A stretch of 56,720 nucleotides of DNA from Myxococcales bacterium. GTDB lineage: Bacteria; Myxococcota_A; UBA9160; UBA4427. Below the pieces are notes generated by a model. It was not told where the DNA came from. It saw only the letters and a list, made by a program, of their open reading frames with translations, and searched no databases. The stretch spans positions 1 through 56,720 of the forward strand of contig JAAZXM010000022.1 in NCBI GenBank assembly GCA_014240165.1, in the 5' to 3' direction. Every line of letters begins with the position of its first letter. Within the stretch, counting starts at the first letter, position 1. Positions 16,849 through 25,378 of this stretch are shown in pieces. The translations under genes and the position numbers were made by a program.

Positions 16849-18852
16849 CTACGCGCTGCGCCCGCGGCTTGCGACCAGCCCCGAGGCGAGAAACAACGCC
16901 GAAAGCACCAAGAGCCCTCTGAAATCCATGAGCGGCACAGTTGGGGCCACACTTTGAATCGTGATACTTACGGTGGTGATAGACGAAAGATCAACTCCAT
17001 CATCCGCTCGATACGAAAAACTGTCTGATAGACCTTCACTACCATCATGTGTATAGATGAACGTGCCGTCCGGCATCAGAGTCAGGATGCCGTTCGCGGG
17101 GGCCACGTCCAGAATCGCAGTTAGCACATCCCCTTCGGCGTCCGTATCGTTTTCGAGTACGCTGCTCGCTCCATCGATCAGGAGCGCCGCCGCCTGACCT
17201 CGGTCGACCTCGAGTTCGTCGGCCACGCCCACGGGCGCGTCGTTTTCTGGAGTGACGATAACCGAAACGACCATATCAGCCGACTCCAAACCTCCGTCAG
17301 AGGCCTTGTAGCCAAAGCTGTCGCTGAGCGTTTCGCTCCCATCGTGTATGTACAAGAACGTTCCATCGGGAAAAATCGTCACAGTTCCATTTGACGGGCT
17401 GGCAGTCGGAACCGCGGTGAGCGCTGCGCCCTCGGCGTCTTCATCGTTCCCCAGGAGACTTATCGCGCCCCCTACCAGCTCCGTCTGAGTAGAGCCCTCG
17501 AGCACGCTGAGAGAATCGGGCAATGCCACAGGCGGGTCGTCAACTTGGGAAATAACAATAGAAACAAGGGTCGCGTCTGAACTCAGAGAACCATCATTCG
17601 CCTGGTATGTAAAACTGTCGGCGGTGGTTTCACTGCCGTTGTGCAAGTATGAAAATGTACCGTCGGCCAGGAAGGTCAAGGCACCATGGCTGGGGCCAGC
17701 GACAAGCACCGCTGTGAGCGCGTCTCCTTCGCTGTCCGCATCATCGTCGAGCACGCTCAAAGCGCCCCCCACCAGAGATGTCGCGATGCCGCCTTCGGCG
17801 ACCAAGAACTCGTCTGGGCTCGCCGTGGGCGCTGTATTTCCAACTGAGCAGCCATCCGTAAACTGCTGGTACCAGCGCAGCGCCTCATCGTCACCGTCGT
17901 CGATGGTCATAAAGAAGCTACGTTCACCCGCCACGCATTCCTCCGCAGGATAAACCGCGATGCCCTCATTGTTCTGGGACGCAGGTCCGTTGTAAGCGCG
18001 CAAAATATTCAGCTGACGCACCACCCCAGATACCGGGGTCGAGGAGAGGTCGGAAACCGAAAGAACGTCGATACCTGCGTCGTGCCATATGTAGAGCAAA
18101 TCCGTGGAGCGGTCGAACTCGAGGCCCGATGTGTCGTTCTGGCCCGTCAGATACTCGCCGACGAAAACAAACCCTTGCGTCGCTCGATTCAGATCAAAGA
18201 CGAAGATGGCGCCACCATTCTGATGACCGACAAACATCAGCCCGCCCATACCGCCGGTACTGGTATACGGGTTGCCCAGCTGGTCGACGAAACCTGCCGC
18301 AGAGAGCGCTGAGTCCGGGACGAACGTAATCCCCTCTGCGCCCGAGCCACCGTCCCTCGGTAGATGGGGACGCGTATTCCAGTCATTGTTGAGCACCGCT
18401 GTTCCGTAGACCGAGACATCGTATTCCTTGATGCGCTCTTCGCCTTCGACCAGCAGGAAAACAACATCTTCAGAAAAATCGGCTTGGGTTACGCCCTCAA
18501 GGTCTCCGAAGCTTGTCCATTCGCCTCGGTTGCCCAACCGGCTATCAATTTGATATCCCCCCGCCCCATCTTCGACAACTGCCCAAAGCTTGGAGTTGGT
18601 GCCTCCAGGGCCGTTTCGTCCCAGCCACAGAGTCCGAGTAATCGGATTCCATAATGCGGCACTGAGATCCGAGTGAAAATCGTTGGCTCCTGGCCCCTCT
18701 ATTGCCGTCAGGTTGATCGAATTTTCGATCGCCTCAGCGGGCCAAGAATCTTGGGCTGCCGCCAAGGCCACAAACCCGGCTAGAGAGAAGCATTGGACCA
18801 AAAGAAATATCGGAATACATCGGGTCGACTTGGCGATCATCGTGCGGAACAT
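16849..18852 (-). CDS. Exported cadherin-like (VCBS) repeat protein with C-terminal anchor
   Basis: A 667-aa surface protein. It has a Sec signal peptide (about 1-34) and a beta-propeller-like region from about 50 to 330 (ALWNPITRTLWLGRNGPGG, GLMFVGHQNGGAIFVFDLNR, EFDRSTDLLYIWHDAGIDVL). Three tandem repeats of about 97 residues follow at about 339-437, 438-535 and 537-634, each with a D-N-D turn and DGTFxYxHDGSE...DSFxYxA.DG. The tail PLMDFRGLLVLSALFLASGL followed by an Arg-containing end resembles IPTL/PEP-CTERM-like sorting signals. No sortase or exosortase gene is in the window. An internal ATG four codons in is an alternative start. Confidence 0.8.
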   Translation of the reverse strand: MFRTMIAKSTRCIPIFLLVQCFSLAGFVALAAAQDSWPAEAIENSINLTAIEGPGANDFHSDLSAALWNPITRTLWLGRNGPGGTNSKLWAVVEDGAGGYQIDSRLGNRGEWTSFGDLEGVTQADFSEDVVFLLVEGEERIKEYDVSVYGTAVLNNDWNTRPHLPRDGGSGAEGITFVPDSALSAAGFVDQLGNPYTSTGGMGGLMFVGHQNGGAIFVFDLNRATQGFVFVGEYLTGQNDTSGLEFDRSTDLLYIWHDAGIDVLSVSDLSSTPVSGVVRQLNILRAYNGPASQNNEGIAVYPAEECVAGERSFFMTIDDGDDEALRWYQQFTDGCSVGNTAPTASPDEFLVAEGGIATSLVGGALSVLDDDADSEGDALTAVLVAGPSHGALTFLADGTFSYLHNGSETTADSFTYQANDGSLSSDATLVSIVISQVDDPPVALPDSLSVLEGSTQTELVGGAISLLGNDEDAEGAALTAVPTASPSNGTVTIFPDGTFLYIHDGSETLSDSFGYKASDGGLESADMVVSVIVTPENDAPVGVADELEVDRGQAAALLIDGASSVLENDTDAEGDVLTAILDVAPANGILTLMPDGTFIYTHDGSEGLSDSFSYRADDGVDLSSITTVSITIQSVAPTVPLMDFRGLLVLSALFLASGLVASRGRSA

Positions 18853-18991
18853 CTGGCATCACCACGGACCTCGCAAGGCAAAAATGCTCATGGCGCGAAA
18901 TCGAAAGAACTTCTGGAGCAAGAGTTCTCGTAAGTCATTCCCAAAGCATAAATTTCTACACTTAGGCTTCGTGAAGCCACTGGCCTTCTAG

Positions 18992-20635
18992 CTAGCGCTC
19001 CTCTTCGAACACGAAGCCCTCGTACCCCGCCTTGGCCACTTCAACGAGTCGCTCGAAGTACTGCGAGCCACGCAGGTGCCCGACGAATTGGCGGGGCTTG
19101 CCAGGAATATTTGCGCCCATATACCAGGAGTTGGTGAGGGGGTATAGCGTGTGGTCAGCGATTTGATTGACCTCGTCTCCCCAAAGCGCCTCGGCATCCG
19201 GTGTTGATTCGATCGCGCCGAAATTATTATCACGAAGGTGACGAATGCTGTTTCCGACCCATTCCATCTGCCGTTCAGCACCCAGGGGCATGGTGAAGAA
19301 AACGCCCGGGGAACCCGGACCGTGAATCATGAACAAATTCGGGAAGCCCGAGATGGTCGTACCCAGGTAGGTGTCGAAGCGTTCATCCCACTTCTCCTTG
19401 AGGCATACGCCACCCCGTCCTTGGGGATTGAGCTTCAGCATCGATCCGCTCACGGCATCGAAGCCAGTCGCGAGGACCAATATGTCGATTTCGTACTCGT
19501 CGCTTCGGGTCTGAATGCTCGACCGCGTAAACGCCTCGATGGGATCTTCACGCAAGTCAACCAGGGCCACGTTGTCTCGGTTGTATGTCTCAAAGTAGCC
19601 ATTGTCGAGGATGAGGCGTTTTGTACCAAAATAGTAGTCGGGCATGAGCTTCCGGGCGGTCTCGGGGTCGCGAACAGCCTCGCGGATCTTGTCGCGGACA
19701 AACTCTGAAACTTCATGATTCAAGTCCTTATCAACCAGGACACCGACATAGCTATTGATGGCAAGATGAATGCCTCCCCGCTCCCACATCTCCTCGTAGC
19801 GCGCGCGGCGTTGTTCGGGGGAGTCTTCCGAGGCCATTCGCCTGCTCGTCTTGAAGGGCCAACCGCCTCGCGCGCACATACTGGCGCGAAGCGAATCCCA
19901 ATCCTCGCGGTACTGCGAAAGCTCTTCAGCCCTGAGGGGGCGGTTGCGGGCGGGGATCGCGTATTGGGGCGTGCGCTGAAAAACGGTGACGTGCTCGGCC
20001 TGCTTCGCGATTTCGGGAATCGACTGGATGCCCGACGAGCCCGTGCCGATCACACCCACGCGCTTGCCTGAGAACGACACGGGCTCATGGGGCCAGCGAC
20101 CCGTGTGATGGCAATCGCCCGCGAAGTCGTCGATGCCCGGGTAGTCGGGCTTGTGGGCGACGAAGAGCGCACCCACCGCGCAGATCAGGAATTGAGCCGT
20201 GACCCGTTCGCCGGCATCAGTTTCGATTGTCCATCGCTGCGCGCTTTCGTCATAACGCGCATCGGAAATCCAGGTGCCGAATTGAATATTGCGCCGCAGG
20301 TCGAAGCGGTCGGCGAAATGCTCAAGGTAGGCAAGGACATCGGCCTGGGATGTCTGGGTCTCGCTCCATTCCCACTCGTTCACCAACTCCTTGGAGAACG
20401 TGTAGGCGTAGAAAGGGCTGCTCGGCACGTCGACCCGGGCGCCGGGGTAACGGTTATACCACCAGGTGCCACCGACGCCCCCCGCCCCATCGAAGGCACG
20501 CACAGAGAGGCCCATCTTGTCTCGCAGATGGTGAACCGCGTAGAGCCCCCCGAACCCCGCCCCGATGACAATGGCGTCGCATTCACCTTCACCCCGGTTA
20601 TCGTTCGGCTGCCCGCCGCGCGTCGTACTCGCCAT
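18992..20635 (-). CDS. Baeyer-Villiger-type flavin monooxygenase, paralogue 2
   Basis: A second class B flavin monooxygenase of 547 aa, a close paralogue of the enzyme at 11846-13483. The AIVIGAGFGGLYAVHHL Rossmann motif, GGTWWYNRYPGARVDVPSSP, the fingerprint FAGDCHHTGRWP and GTGSSGIQSIPEIA are all intact. The two proteins stay alignable to the LVLATGFDA and NLFMIHGPGSPG regions and the IPGKPR end. The start at MASTTRGG is preferred because AAGGA lies 4 nt upstream; an ATG 13 codons earlier is possible. Residues between about 260 and 330 differ most between the paralogues, which suggests different substrates. Confidence 0.92.
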   Translation of the reverse strand: MASTTRGGQPNDNRGEGECDAIVIGAGFGGLYAVHHLRDKMGLSVRAFDGAGGVGGTWWYNRYPGARVDVPSSPFYAYTFSKELVNEWEWSETQTSQADVLAYLEHFADRFDLRRNIQFGTWISDARYDESAQRWTIETDAGERVTAQFLICAVGALFVAHKPDYPGIDDFAGDCHHTGRWPHEPVSFSGKRVGVIGTGSSGIQSIPEIAKQAEHVTVFQRTPQYAIPARNRPLRAEELSQYREDWDSLRASMCARGGWPFKTSRRMASEDSPEQRRARYEEMWERGGIHLAINSYVGVLVDKDLNHEVSEFVRDKIREAVRDPETARKLMPDYYFGTKRLILDNGYFETYNRDNVALVDLREDPIEAFTRSSIQTRSDEYEIDILVLATGFDAVSGSMLKLNPQGRGGVCLKEKWDERFDTYLGTTISGFPNLFMIHGPGSPGVFFTMPLGAERQMEWVGNSIRHLRDNNFGAIESTPDAEALWGDEVNQIADHTLYPLTNSWYMGANIPGKPRQFVGHLRGSQYFERLVEVAKAGYEGFVFEEER

Positions 20636-20875
20636 GGCGTCCTTTTTGTGGGTGATCTTGATCACCCTCTCCATCTTGCGCGATCCAGCACAACTCTCGG
20701 AACCTAGCCCATCCGCTGTGTTCGAGTGATAGCGAGTTCGAACTCCGTCCTTGCACGATATTCAAAAATGGGCGTTGGATCAGATTGCGATTCGGCACCC
20801 CGTGACAAACAGCTCGCAGAAGGCCAAGAACCGCACTTCCAATCATTCCCGGGGCCGCTAAAAATTCCCCAGAGG

Positions 20876-22063
20876 TCAGTCAACCGCACGATTGCCTGCC
20901 AACATGCGCTTGGAAATGGCTCGGCCACGTTGGCGCCAGGGCACTTCCACGAGGCGATAATTCCATTCCGCTGCGATGAAGGTGGCCAGAGTTGCCAGCA
21001 AGCACAGGAACCAGTCCCAGGCATGCCGAGCGGCGTTCTCTGTAAACCCGGGGTCGTAAAGCTCCCGTGCCTCGCCGATCAACCAGAAAAAAAACAAGTG
21101 AACGACATAGAGGGCATAGGAACGACTGCCCACATAAAGCAGAAGCTTGTTGATGCGATTGTCGCGCACCGGCCTTACTTCCAGGGATGCGAAGAACACC
21201 GAAACGGCTCCCATAAAAGCCACCAGGCCTACCCCATAGGTTTTGATGGTCAACGGATCCAACACATGCCCCGCCACCCAAGGCAGTGCAATGGCAGGTG
21301 CCAGCATCAAAAGATTCGCAAGCCGACCCAATCGCCGGAATATTTCCTGCACTCGCTGAAAGTGGATCGTATGACTGAAAAATCCGAGAAGCACCCCCCA
21401 GCAAAGCGCGTCGGTTCGAAATGGATAGTAAAAGGTAAACATCGGCCGTTCCCAGAACAACTGCGCTGCAATCGCGAAGACAAGAAAGCCTATGAACACC
21501 TTTCGATTGAGGAAGAAGAAGAGCAGAGGAAAGAGAAGATAGAATTGCTCCTCCAACGAAAGCGACCAGTAATGACCAGTTGGCACCCGGTCTGCGCAAA
21601 ATTCATAGACGGCGCCCGGTGGACAAAGCGCCGAATAGACGTTCATCACGTTGAAAAAGGCGAATCCTACGGACAACGCCTCCTTCAAGAACGCGACCAG
21701 ATCACCGTGAAAGAACCACTGCAAGGCGAGCGCAACCAGGGAAATGGCCAACCACAACCACGCAGTGGGCAAAAGACGGAATATCCTTCTTACCCAGAAT
21801 GCCAACAACGAGTTGCGCGTTGATGTGTCGCTTGTGTTGTGCGGCTGCATCAGGGTTCTGGTAATGACGAAGCCGGAGATGACGAAGAATAGATCTACGC
21901 CGATGCCGAAATTCCCGTTTTCGTATAGCCCGGGAAGGTGATCAGAATAGTTGAAGTAATAGCCCACGATCTGGTAGTGGGTAATCAGCACATAGATGAT
22001 CGCCAATGCGCGCAAAATTTCGATCTGCTCATTACGACCCGCCTGCTGTGCTGCTGTCGACAT
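20876..22063 (-). CDS. Acyltransferase 3 (OafA/YrhL-type membrane O-acyltransferase)
   Basis: A 395-aa integral membrane acyltransferase with about ten transmembrane helices. The first helix carries EILRALAIIYVLITHYQIVG with the essential histidine at 29. GVDLFFVISGFVITRTL follows, and LSLEEQFYLLFPLLFFFL is the second signature, with a conserved Glu-Glu-Gln. Members move acetyl or other acyl groups onto polysaccharide, lipid A, peptidoglycan or small lipids at the cytoplasmic membrane. There is no C-terminal SGNH domain. The Shine-Dalgarno is weak. Its neighbours do not tell the acceptor. Confidence 0.9.
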   Translation of the reverse strand: MSTAAQQAGRNEQIEILRALAIIYVLITHYQIVGYYFNYSDHLPGLYENGNFGIGVDLFFVISGFVITRTLMQPHNTSDTSTRNSLLAFWVRRIFRLLPTAWLWLAISLVALALQWFFHGDLVAFLKEALSVGFAFFNVMNVYSALCPPGAVYEFCADRVPTGHYWSLSLEEQFYLLFPLLFFFLNRKVFIGFLVFAIAAQLFWERPMFTFYYPFRTDALCWGVLLGFFSHTIHFQRVQEIFRRLGRLANLLMLAPAIALPWVAGHVLDPLTIKTYGVGLVAFMGAVSVFFASLEVRPVRDNRINKLLLYVGSRSYALYVVHLFFFWLIGEARELYDPGFTENAARHAWDWFLCLLATLATFIAAEWNYRLVEVPWRQRGRAISKRMLAGNRAVD

Positions 22064-22382
22064 CGATTACATCACTCGATCGTTGACCAGAAAATGGCCG
22101 TCATGGATTCACCCCCAGGTATTCGGAAGTTCTCGGCTTGCTCCAGAATAGGATAGTCAAAGTGGCTTCCTGCAGGGTGCCCGAGTGTGGGTATGACCCA
22201 AGATCTCCATGGGCAGGCCTCCGAATGAGGCCTTCACGGAACGTCAACTCGGTGAATCGACTTCAGTGCTCGCAGCAGATTTCGAAATACAGTCCGACGG
22301 GCCTGGGCTTGAGTCCTTGCCGGTCGAAGAGTGATGAAGCAGCATCTTCATCTCTTCGAGTAGAGGGGCCGAAGGAGCCTGG
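22064..22382. other. Divergent intergenic region, acyltransferase / methyltransferase
   Basis: No gene is seen here. The right end holds the long hairpin at 22324-22359. On the minus strand TTTGACTATCCTATTCT about 90 nt upstream of the acyltransferase start could be promoter sequence. Confidence 0.4.
22324..22359 (+). promoter_or_regulatory. Long leader hairpin upstream of methyltransferase RBS
   Basis: TCGAAGAG-(TG)-ATGAAG pairs with CTTCAT-CTCTTCGA: 14 bp with a 2-nt bulge and a 6-nt loop (CAGCAT). It ends 12 nt before the AAGGAG that serves the methyltransferase start at 22383. A role in translation or mRNA stability is possible; no U-tract follows, so it is not a classical terminator. 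Confidence 0.4.
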
Positions 22383-23204
22383 ATGGAGGAGGCGATCAAA
22401 ATTTGGCATCACGGGCTGGTCGCCCGCTGGTGGGCCGAGTTCAATGAGGGCGGTGAGGATGTCGAGTATTTCAAGCGGGCCATTCTCGCCTCTGGACAGC
22501 CGGCTCTCGACGCCGGCTGCGGCACCGGCCGACTGCTGATTCCATTCGTGCGCGACGGTCTCGACGTCGATGGCAGCGACGCGGCGCCCGACATGCTGGA
22601 TTGGTGCCAGAAAAAATTGGATTCGGAAGACCTCAAGACACAACTCCATGCCCAGGCCATGCATCAACTGGATCTACCTCGGCGCTATCAGACCATCGTG
22701 ATCTGCGGCGCTTTCGGGCTGGGCGGAACTCGAGACCATGACCTCGAAGGCTTGCGGCGAATTCGTGCCCACCTGCGACCCGAGGGCAGGCTCATCTTGG
22801 ACCATCACATCCCGGAGCGGAGCGCATCGCAAGGAGAATTGGCCGCTGGACTCTCGGCCCCCGCCGCGGACAAAAGTACCGGTCGCCGCTCTCTTCAGCC
22901 CTGGCCGGAGCATGGCGATCACCGCCGAGCCGCCGATGGGAGCGACCTCGACCTACGGGTGCGCCTCAGGAATTTCAATCTGGCTACCGGAATTGCCACA
23001 CGTGAAATCTGCGTGCGTCAATTCATTGACGATCGAGAGGTGGCAACCGAAACGTATGAAATCGACATCTGCGTATATTCCATCGATGCACTCCGCGGCC
23101 TGCTCGAATCTGCCGGCTTCTCCGAGATCCGAATAACGGGAGGACTCGAAGAACGCCCTGTGCATGAGGGCGACTCACTCTGCGTCTTTCATGCAACCCG
23201 CTGA
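22383..23204 (+). CDS. SAM-dependent methyltransferase
   Basis: A class I SAM methyltransferase of 273 aa. RWWAEFN and the YF..I pair precede motif I (PALDAGCGTGRLLIPFVRDG, about 40-59). The acidic loop is LDVDGSDAAPDML, motif II TIVICGAFGLGG, and HLRPEGRLILDHH is the following strand. In the second half, PWPEHGDHRRAADGSDLDLR and the final LLESAGFSEIRITGG match small-molecule methyltransferases of unknown substrate. AAGGAG sits 5 nt upstream of the ATG. A prominent leader hairpin precedes it, and a 7-bp hairpin overlaps its stop. Confidence 0.85.
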   Translation: MEEAIKIWHHGLVARWWAEFNEGGEDVEYFKRAILASGQPALDAGCGTGRLLIPFVRDGLDVDGSDAAPDMLDWCQKKLDSEDLKTQLHAQAMHQLDLPRRYQTIVICGAFGLGGTRDHDLEGLRRIRAHLRPEGRLILDHHIPERSASQGELAAGLSAPAADKSTGRRSLQPWPEHGDHRRAADGSDLDLRVRLRNFNLATGIATREICVRQFIDDREVATETYEIDICVYSIDALRGLLESAGFSEIRITGGLEERPVHEGDSLCVFHATR

Positions 23205-23224
23205 GAGATATCACTGAATCTCTC
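23203..23224. terminator. Hairpin between convergent genes
   Basis: GAGAGAT pairs with ATCTCTC (7 bp, 8-nt loop). The left arm overlaps the TGA of the methyltransferase, and the SnoaL-like gene ends 39 nt further on from the other side. Possible weak bidirectional terminator. Confidence 0.35.
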
Positions 23225-23262
23225 GCCCATAGCGCACCATCTCACCGGAAGACGGAATCGCT

Positions 23263-23649
23263 TCACGCCAGCAGGCGTGCAGCCCCGGCGGAGTCGAGAT
23301 ACTCGTCGATGCGCGTAATCGCACCCGCTGAGTCGAAACGCAGAACGATGCAAACATCGAGACGAACCTCTACGCCATCTTTTCGGGTCATACAAACGTC
23401 GTGCTGCTCAACCACGGCATCGTGGCCGATGACGCGGCGCTGGTTCTCGTAGGACAGGTGGCTCAGAGAAGCCACGAGGGACCGCATCGACTTGAGCAGC
23501 TCGCGAGCATTCGTTTCTTCGCCACCGATATTCTGGATCGCGCGTGCGGTCGGGTGAATGCGCTGAGTCGCATCCTCCCAATCACCTCGAATAATCGCGG
23601 CGAAGAAATCCTCGGTCCGCCGCTCCAGATCCATGGTCTCGTCTTGCAT
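23263..23649 (-). CDS. SnoaL/NTF2-like protein
   Basis: A 128-aa protein of the cone-shaped alpha+beta-barrel NTF2-like superfamily. DLERRTEDFFAAIIRGDWEDATQRIHPTAR is the N-terminal helix hairpin, and GVEVRLDVCIVLRFDSAGAITRIDEYLDSA is the family's typical C-terminal pair of strands. Related proteins are isomerases, cyclases or ketosteroid-isomerase-like enzymes, so the function is open. The start MQDETMDLERR follows AGGAG by about 6 nt. It converges with the methyltransferase gene. Confidence 0.75.
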   Translation of the reverse strand: MQDETMDLERRTEDFFAAIIRGDWEDATQRIHPTARAIQNIGGEETNARELLKSMRSLVASLSHLSYENQRRVIGHDAVVEQHDVCMTRKDGVEVRLDVCIVLRFDSAGAITRIDEYLDSAGAARLLA

Positions 23650-23900
23650 CGCTCCTGGCTCCTCACCCAATAGGCGGTCTGGCACGCGCCCCCCGAATTA
23701 CGGCAATGAGCGGACAATAACGAAAGACATTTTCCTCGCTCTTTTACCCCTTTATGCCCTCGCCGTGCCCATCGTCGAGTTCTGAAGAATCAGGGAGGGC
23801 AGGCTCAAACAGGGCGTGCGCCATGGCGCCGCCCTTCAGCCGGGGCCAACTCTTCGGGTGGGCCGGCATTCAACCTCTCGACTTGAATCGTGAAACCTTT

Positions 23901-23933
23901 TGTCCGACTCCGAAAGTTGGACCGGGTTGGACA
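23901..23933 (+). promoter_or_regulatory. Mutually exclusive hairpins in a leader
   Basis: GTCCGACT can pair with AGTTGGAC (8 bp with one G-T pair, 5-nt loop CCGAA). The overlapping TGTCCGAC can instead pair with GTTGGACA a few bases later, also 8 bp. The two right arms are direct repeats of GTTGGAC separated by CGG. One left arm with two competing partners suggests a switch or a paired protein-binding site in the leader of the exported protein at 24014. Confidence 0.35.
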
Positions 23934-23957
23934 TTCCGCACGACTTAAAAGCGAATC

Positions 23958-23974
23958 GGGCCGACATACGGCCC
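23958..23974 (+). promoter_or_regulatory. Short GC hairpin in the same leader
   Basis: GGGCCG-ACATA-CGGCCC is a perfect 6-bp stem with a 5-nt loop, 40 nt upstream of the start codon at 24014. No U-tract follows. Confidence 0.3.
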
Positions 23975-24013
23975 TCAACTCATGCTGGTTCCAAGAACCG
24001 AGAGGAAAATTTC

Positions 24014-25054
24014 ATGTTTCGCCGAATCGTGTTGATCGCTCTACTCCTGCCCTTCACCGGGAGCGTTGTCCAAGCCGATGACGACTGCCCCGAGGCCAAG
24101 AACGAAGCCACGTCCCGTTATTACCGATGCCTCGCCGAAGAAGGAGGCATCCTCGCGGAAGTCGATTCTCAGGACGCGGCCCGGTGCCAGAGACGCTTTG
24201 AGAAGCGCCTGCGACGAGCTGACCGAGAAGAGGGATGCGGCTTTTCGGGCGGAGCCAACGAAATCGGCCCCGCTGTCGAGGCCTTCAGTGAGGCCATTCT
24301 CGACGCAGCATCCGGAAAAGCAGGCGTACCCGAGGTGGTGGTGAACCAGTGCGACCTCGAGCAGGTGAACCTGCTGGACTTCGAAGCCTGGCAGCGGGAG
24401 GATGGCTACTGGGTCGGCGAATACACCTTCCTAGGACCCGACGGCGACCCGAACGAGAGCACCCGATGGCCCTACGAATACGCACACTACCGCGGCTTCA
24501 TTCATCTCGAGGTCAGTGGAAACTCGATTCGCCAGCGAAATATCTTCGCCTATCCGCCCCAACCCGACCCGGTCAAATGCACGGGCGCCGAAGGCGAGGT
24601 CAAGGGAAACGGGATTTGTGGCGTCAATGGCAACGAAAAGATCTTCAGTGCCGACCAGAGCGCCTCGGACTGCCACGGTAGTCTCGCGGGGCCCTTCATT
24701 ACTCCATTCGGCAACGCCGCAACATATACGCAAATCATCGAGCCCGATACCGTGATCTACAAAGTGGTCTTCGATTCTCCGCCCTTCGCCGGGAACCTGA
24801 TGCAGAATCAGATGACGACTCTGTCCGAAGGGGGGGCCGGGCGCGTCCGCGCGGCTCAGGGCTTCAATGTGGTCACCGGCGCGCCCTCCTACTTGAGTTT
24901 CTACCGGGAGCGCAAGGTCTCCGAGGCCGAGTTCTACCAGATGATCGAAGACACCCGTGTGGAGTACAACATCCTCGAAGAAGATGAATGCGGATGGGAT
25001 GGCGTCACCAACGGGCCGAGCGCAACTGACTGCGCGACACACTTCGCCAACTGA
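24014..25054 (+). CDS. Exported protein of unknown function, cysteine-containing
   Basis: A 346-aa protein with a clear Sec signal (MFRRIVLIALLLPFTGSVVQA, cleavage before DDDC). A mature N-terminal helical region has four spaced cysteines (CPEAKN, YYRCLAEEG, ARCQRRF, EGCGFSGG), probably two disulfides. The C-terminal two thirds has beta-rich segments such as EDGYWVGEYTFLGPDG, WPYEYAHYRGFIHLEVSGN and SYLSFYRERKVSEAEFYQMIED. The layout loosely recalls phycobiliprotein-lyase/lipocalin-like barrels, but I do not recognise a family. The start was chosen because AGAGG lies 8 nt before this ATG and the signal peptide begins there. A strong terminator follows, so it is probably monocistronic. Confidence 0.7.
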   Translation: MFRRIVLIALLLPFTGSVVQADDDCPEAKNEATSRYYRCLAEEGGILAEVDSQDAARCQRRFEKRLRRADREEGCGFSGGANEIGPAVEAFSEAILDAASGKAGVPEVVVNQCDLEQVNLLDFEAWQREDGYWVGEYTFLGPDGDPNESTRWPYEYAHYRGFIHLEVSGNSIRQRNIFAYPPQPDPVKCTGAEGEVKGNGICGVNGNEKIFSADQSASDCHGSLAGPFITPFGNAATYTQIIEPDTVIYKVVFDSPPFAGNLMQNQMTTLSEGGAGRVRAAQGFNVVTGAPSYLSFYRERKVSEAEFYQMIEDTRVEYNILEEDECGWDGVTNGPSATDCATHFAN

Positions 25055-25096
25055 CAACAGCCCGGCTTCGGCCCGAAACACTCATTCAACGTACCG

Positions 25097-25133
25097 AGAG
25101 GGGGGTGCGGCCCGCGAGGCCGCACCCCCCTCT
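25097..25133 (+). terminator. Rho-independent terminator
   Basis: AGAGGGGGGTGCGGCC pairs perfectly with GGCCGCACCCCCCTCT (16 bp) around CGCGA, with TTTC immediately after. It starts 42 nt downstream of the exported protein gene. The T-tract is short, but the stem is very stable. Confidence 0.8.
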
Positions 25134-25295
25134 TTCATGATGCCTGGCTCTGAGCTCTTTTTTCGCAGGACTCGCCTCTAGTCTCGTGCAGCGGACCCCT
25201 GGGCACCCCTTCTTTCCGACTACTTGCCGGCTCGCTGAAAAATTGGCCGATAGCTGATCCGTTTAGGCGCCCCCCCACGACTCTAAGAACTGAAT

Positions 25296-25317
25296 ATTCC
25301 GACAAGTTTATCGGAAT
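25296..25317. promoter_or_regulatory. ATTCCGA-N8-TCGGAAT palindrome
   Basis: Perfect 7-bp inverted arms around an 8-nt spacer, in an A+T-rich patch about 62 nt upstream of the lipoprotein gene. It is placed where an operator or promoter would be expected. Confidence 0.35.
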
Positions 25318-25378
25318 TAAAAACAGGACAAGGATCACGTGGGCGGACTTCGCCCCCAACTAATTCTTAGAGGTATTG

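Larger units (their letters stand above)
23650..24013. other. Intergenic region with leader hairpins
   Basis: No gene is supported: the plus-strand frame that enters the next gene has no ribosome binding site here and encodes nothing family-like. The stretch contains the alternative hairpins at 23901-23933 and the stem at 23958-23974. Confidence 0.4.
25055..25378. other. Intergenic region with terminator and palindrome
   Basis: No gene is seen. It holds the strong terminator at 25097-25133, the ATTCCGA/TCGGAAT dyad at 25296-25317 and a small GGGCG-GACTT-CGCCC hairpin at 25341-25355, before the AGAGG serving the next gene. Confidence 0.45.

Noticed and set aside
17000-17860. Repeated DNA blocks that could be a CRISPR or satellite array
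   Set aside because: The repetition is at protein level, from three cadherin-like repeats; the DNA copies are diverged and in frame, with no short direct repeats plus spacers.
22850-22960. Possible frameshift in the methyltransferase at 22383
   Set aside because: The Pro/Arg-rich stretch ends in WPEHGDHRRAADGSDLDLR, a pattern normal for this group, and the frame stays consistent on both sides.
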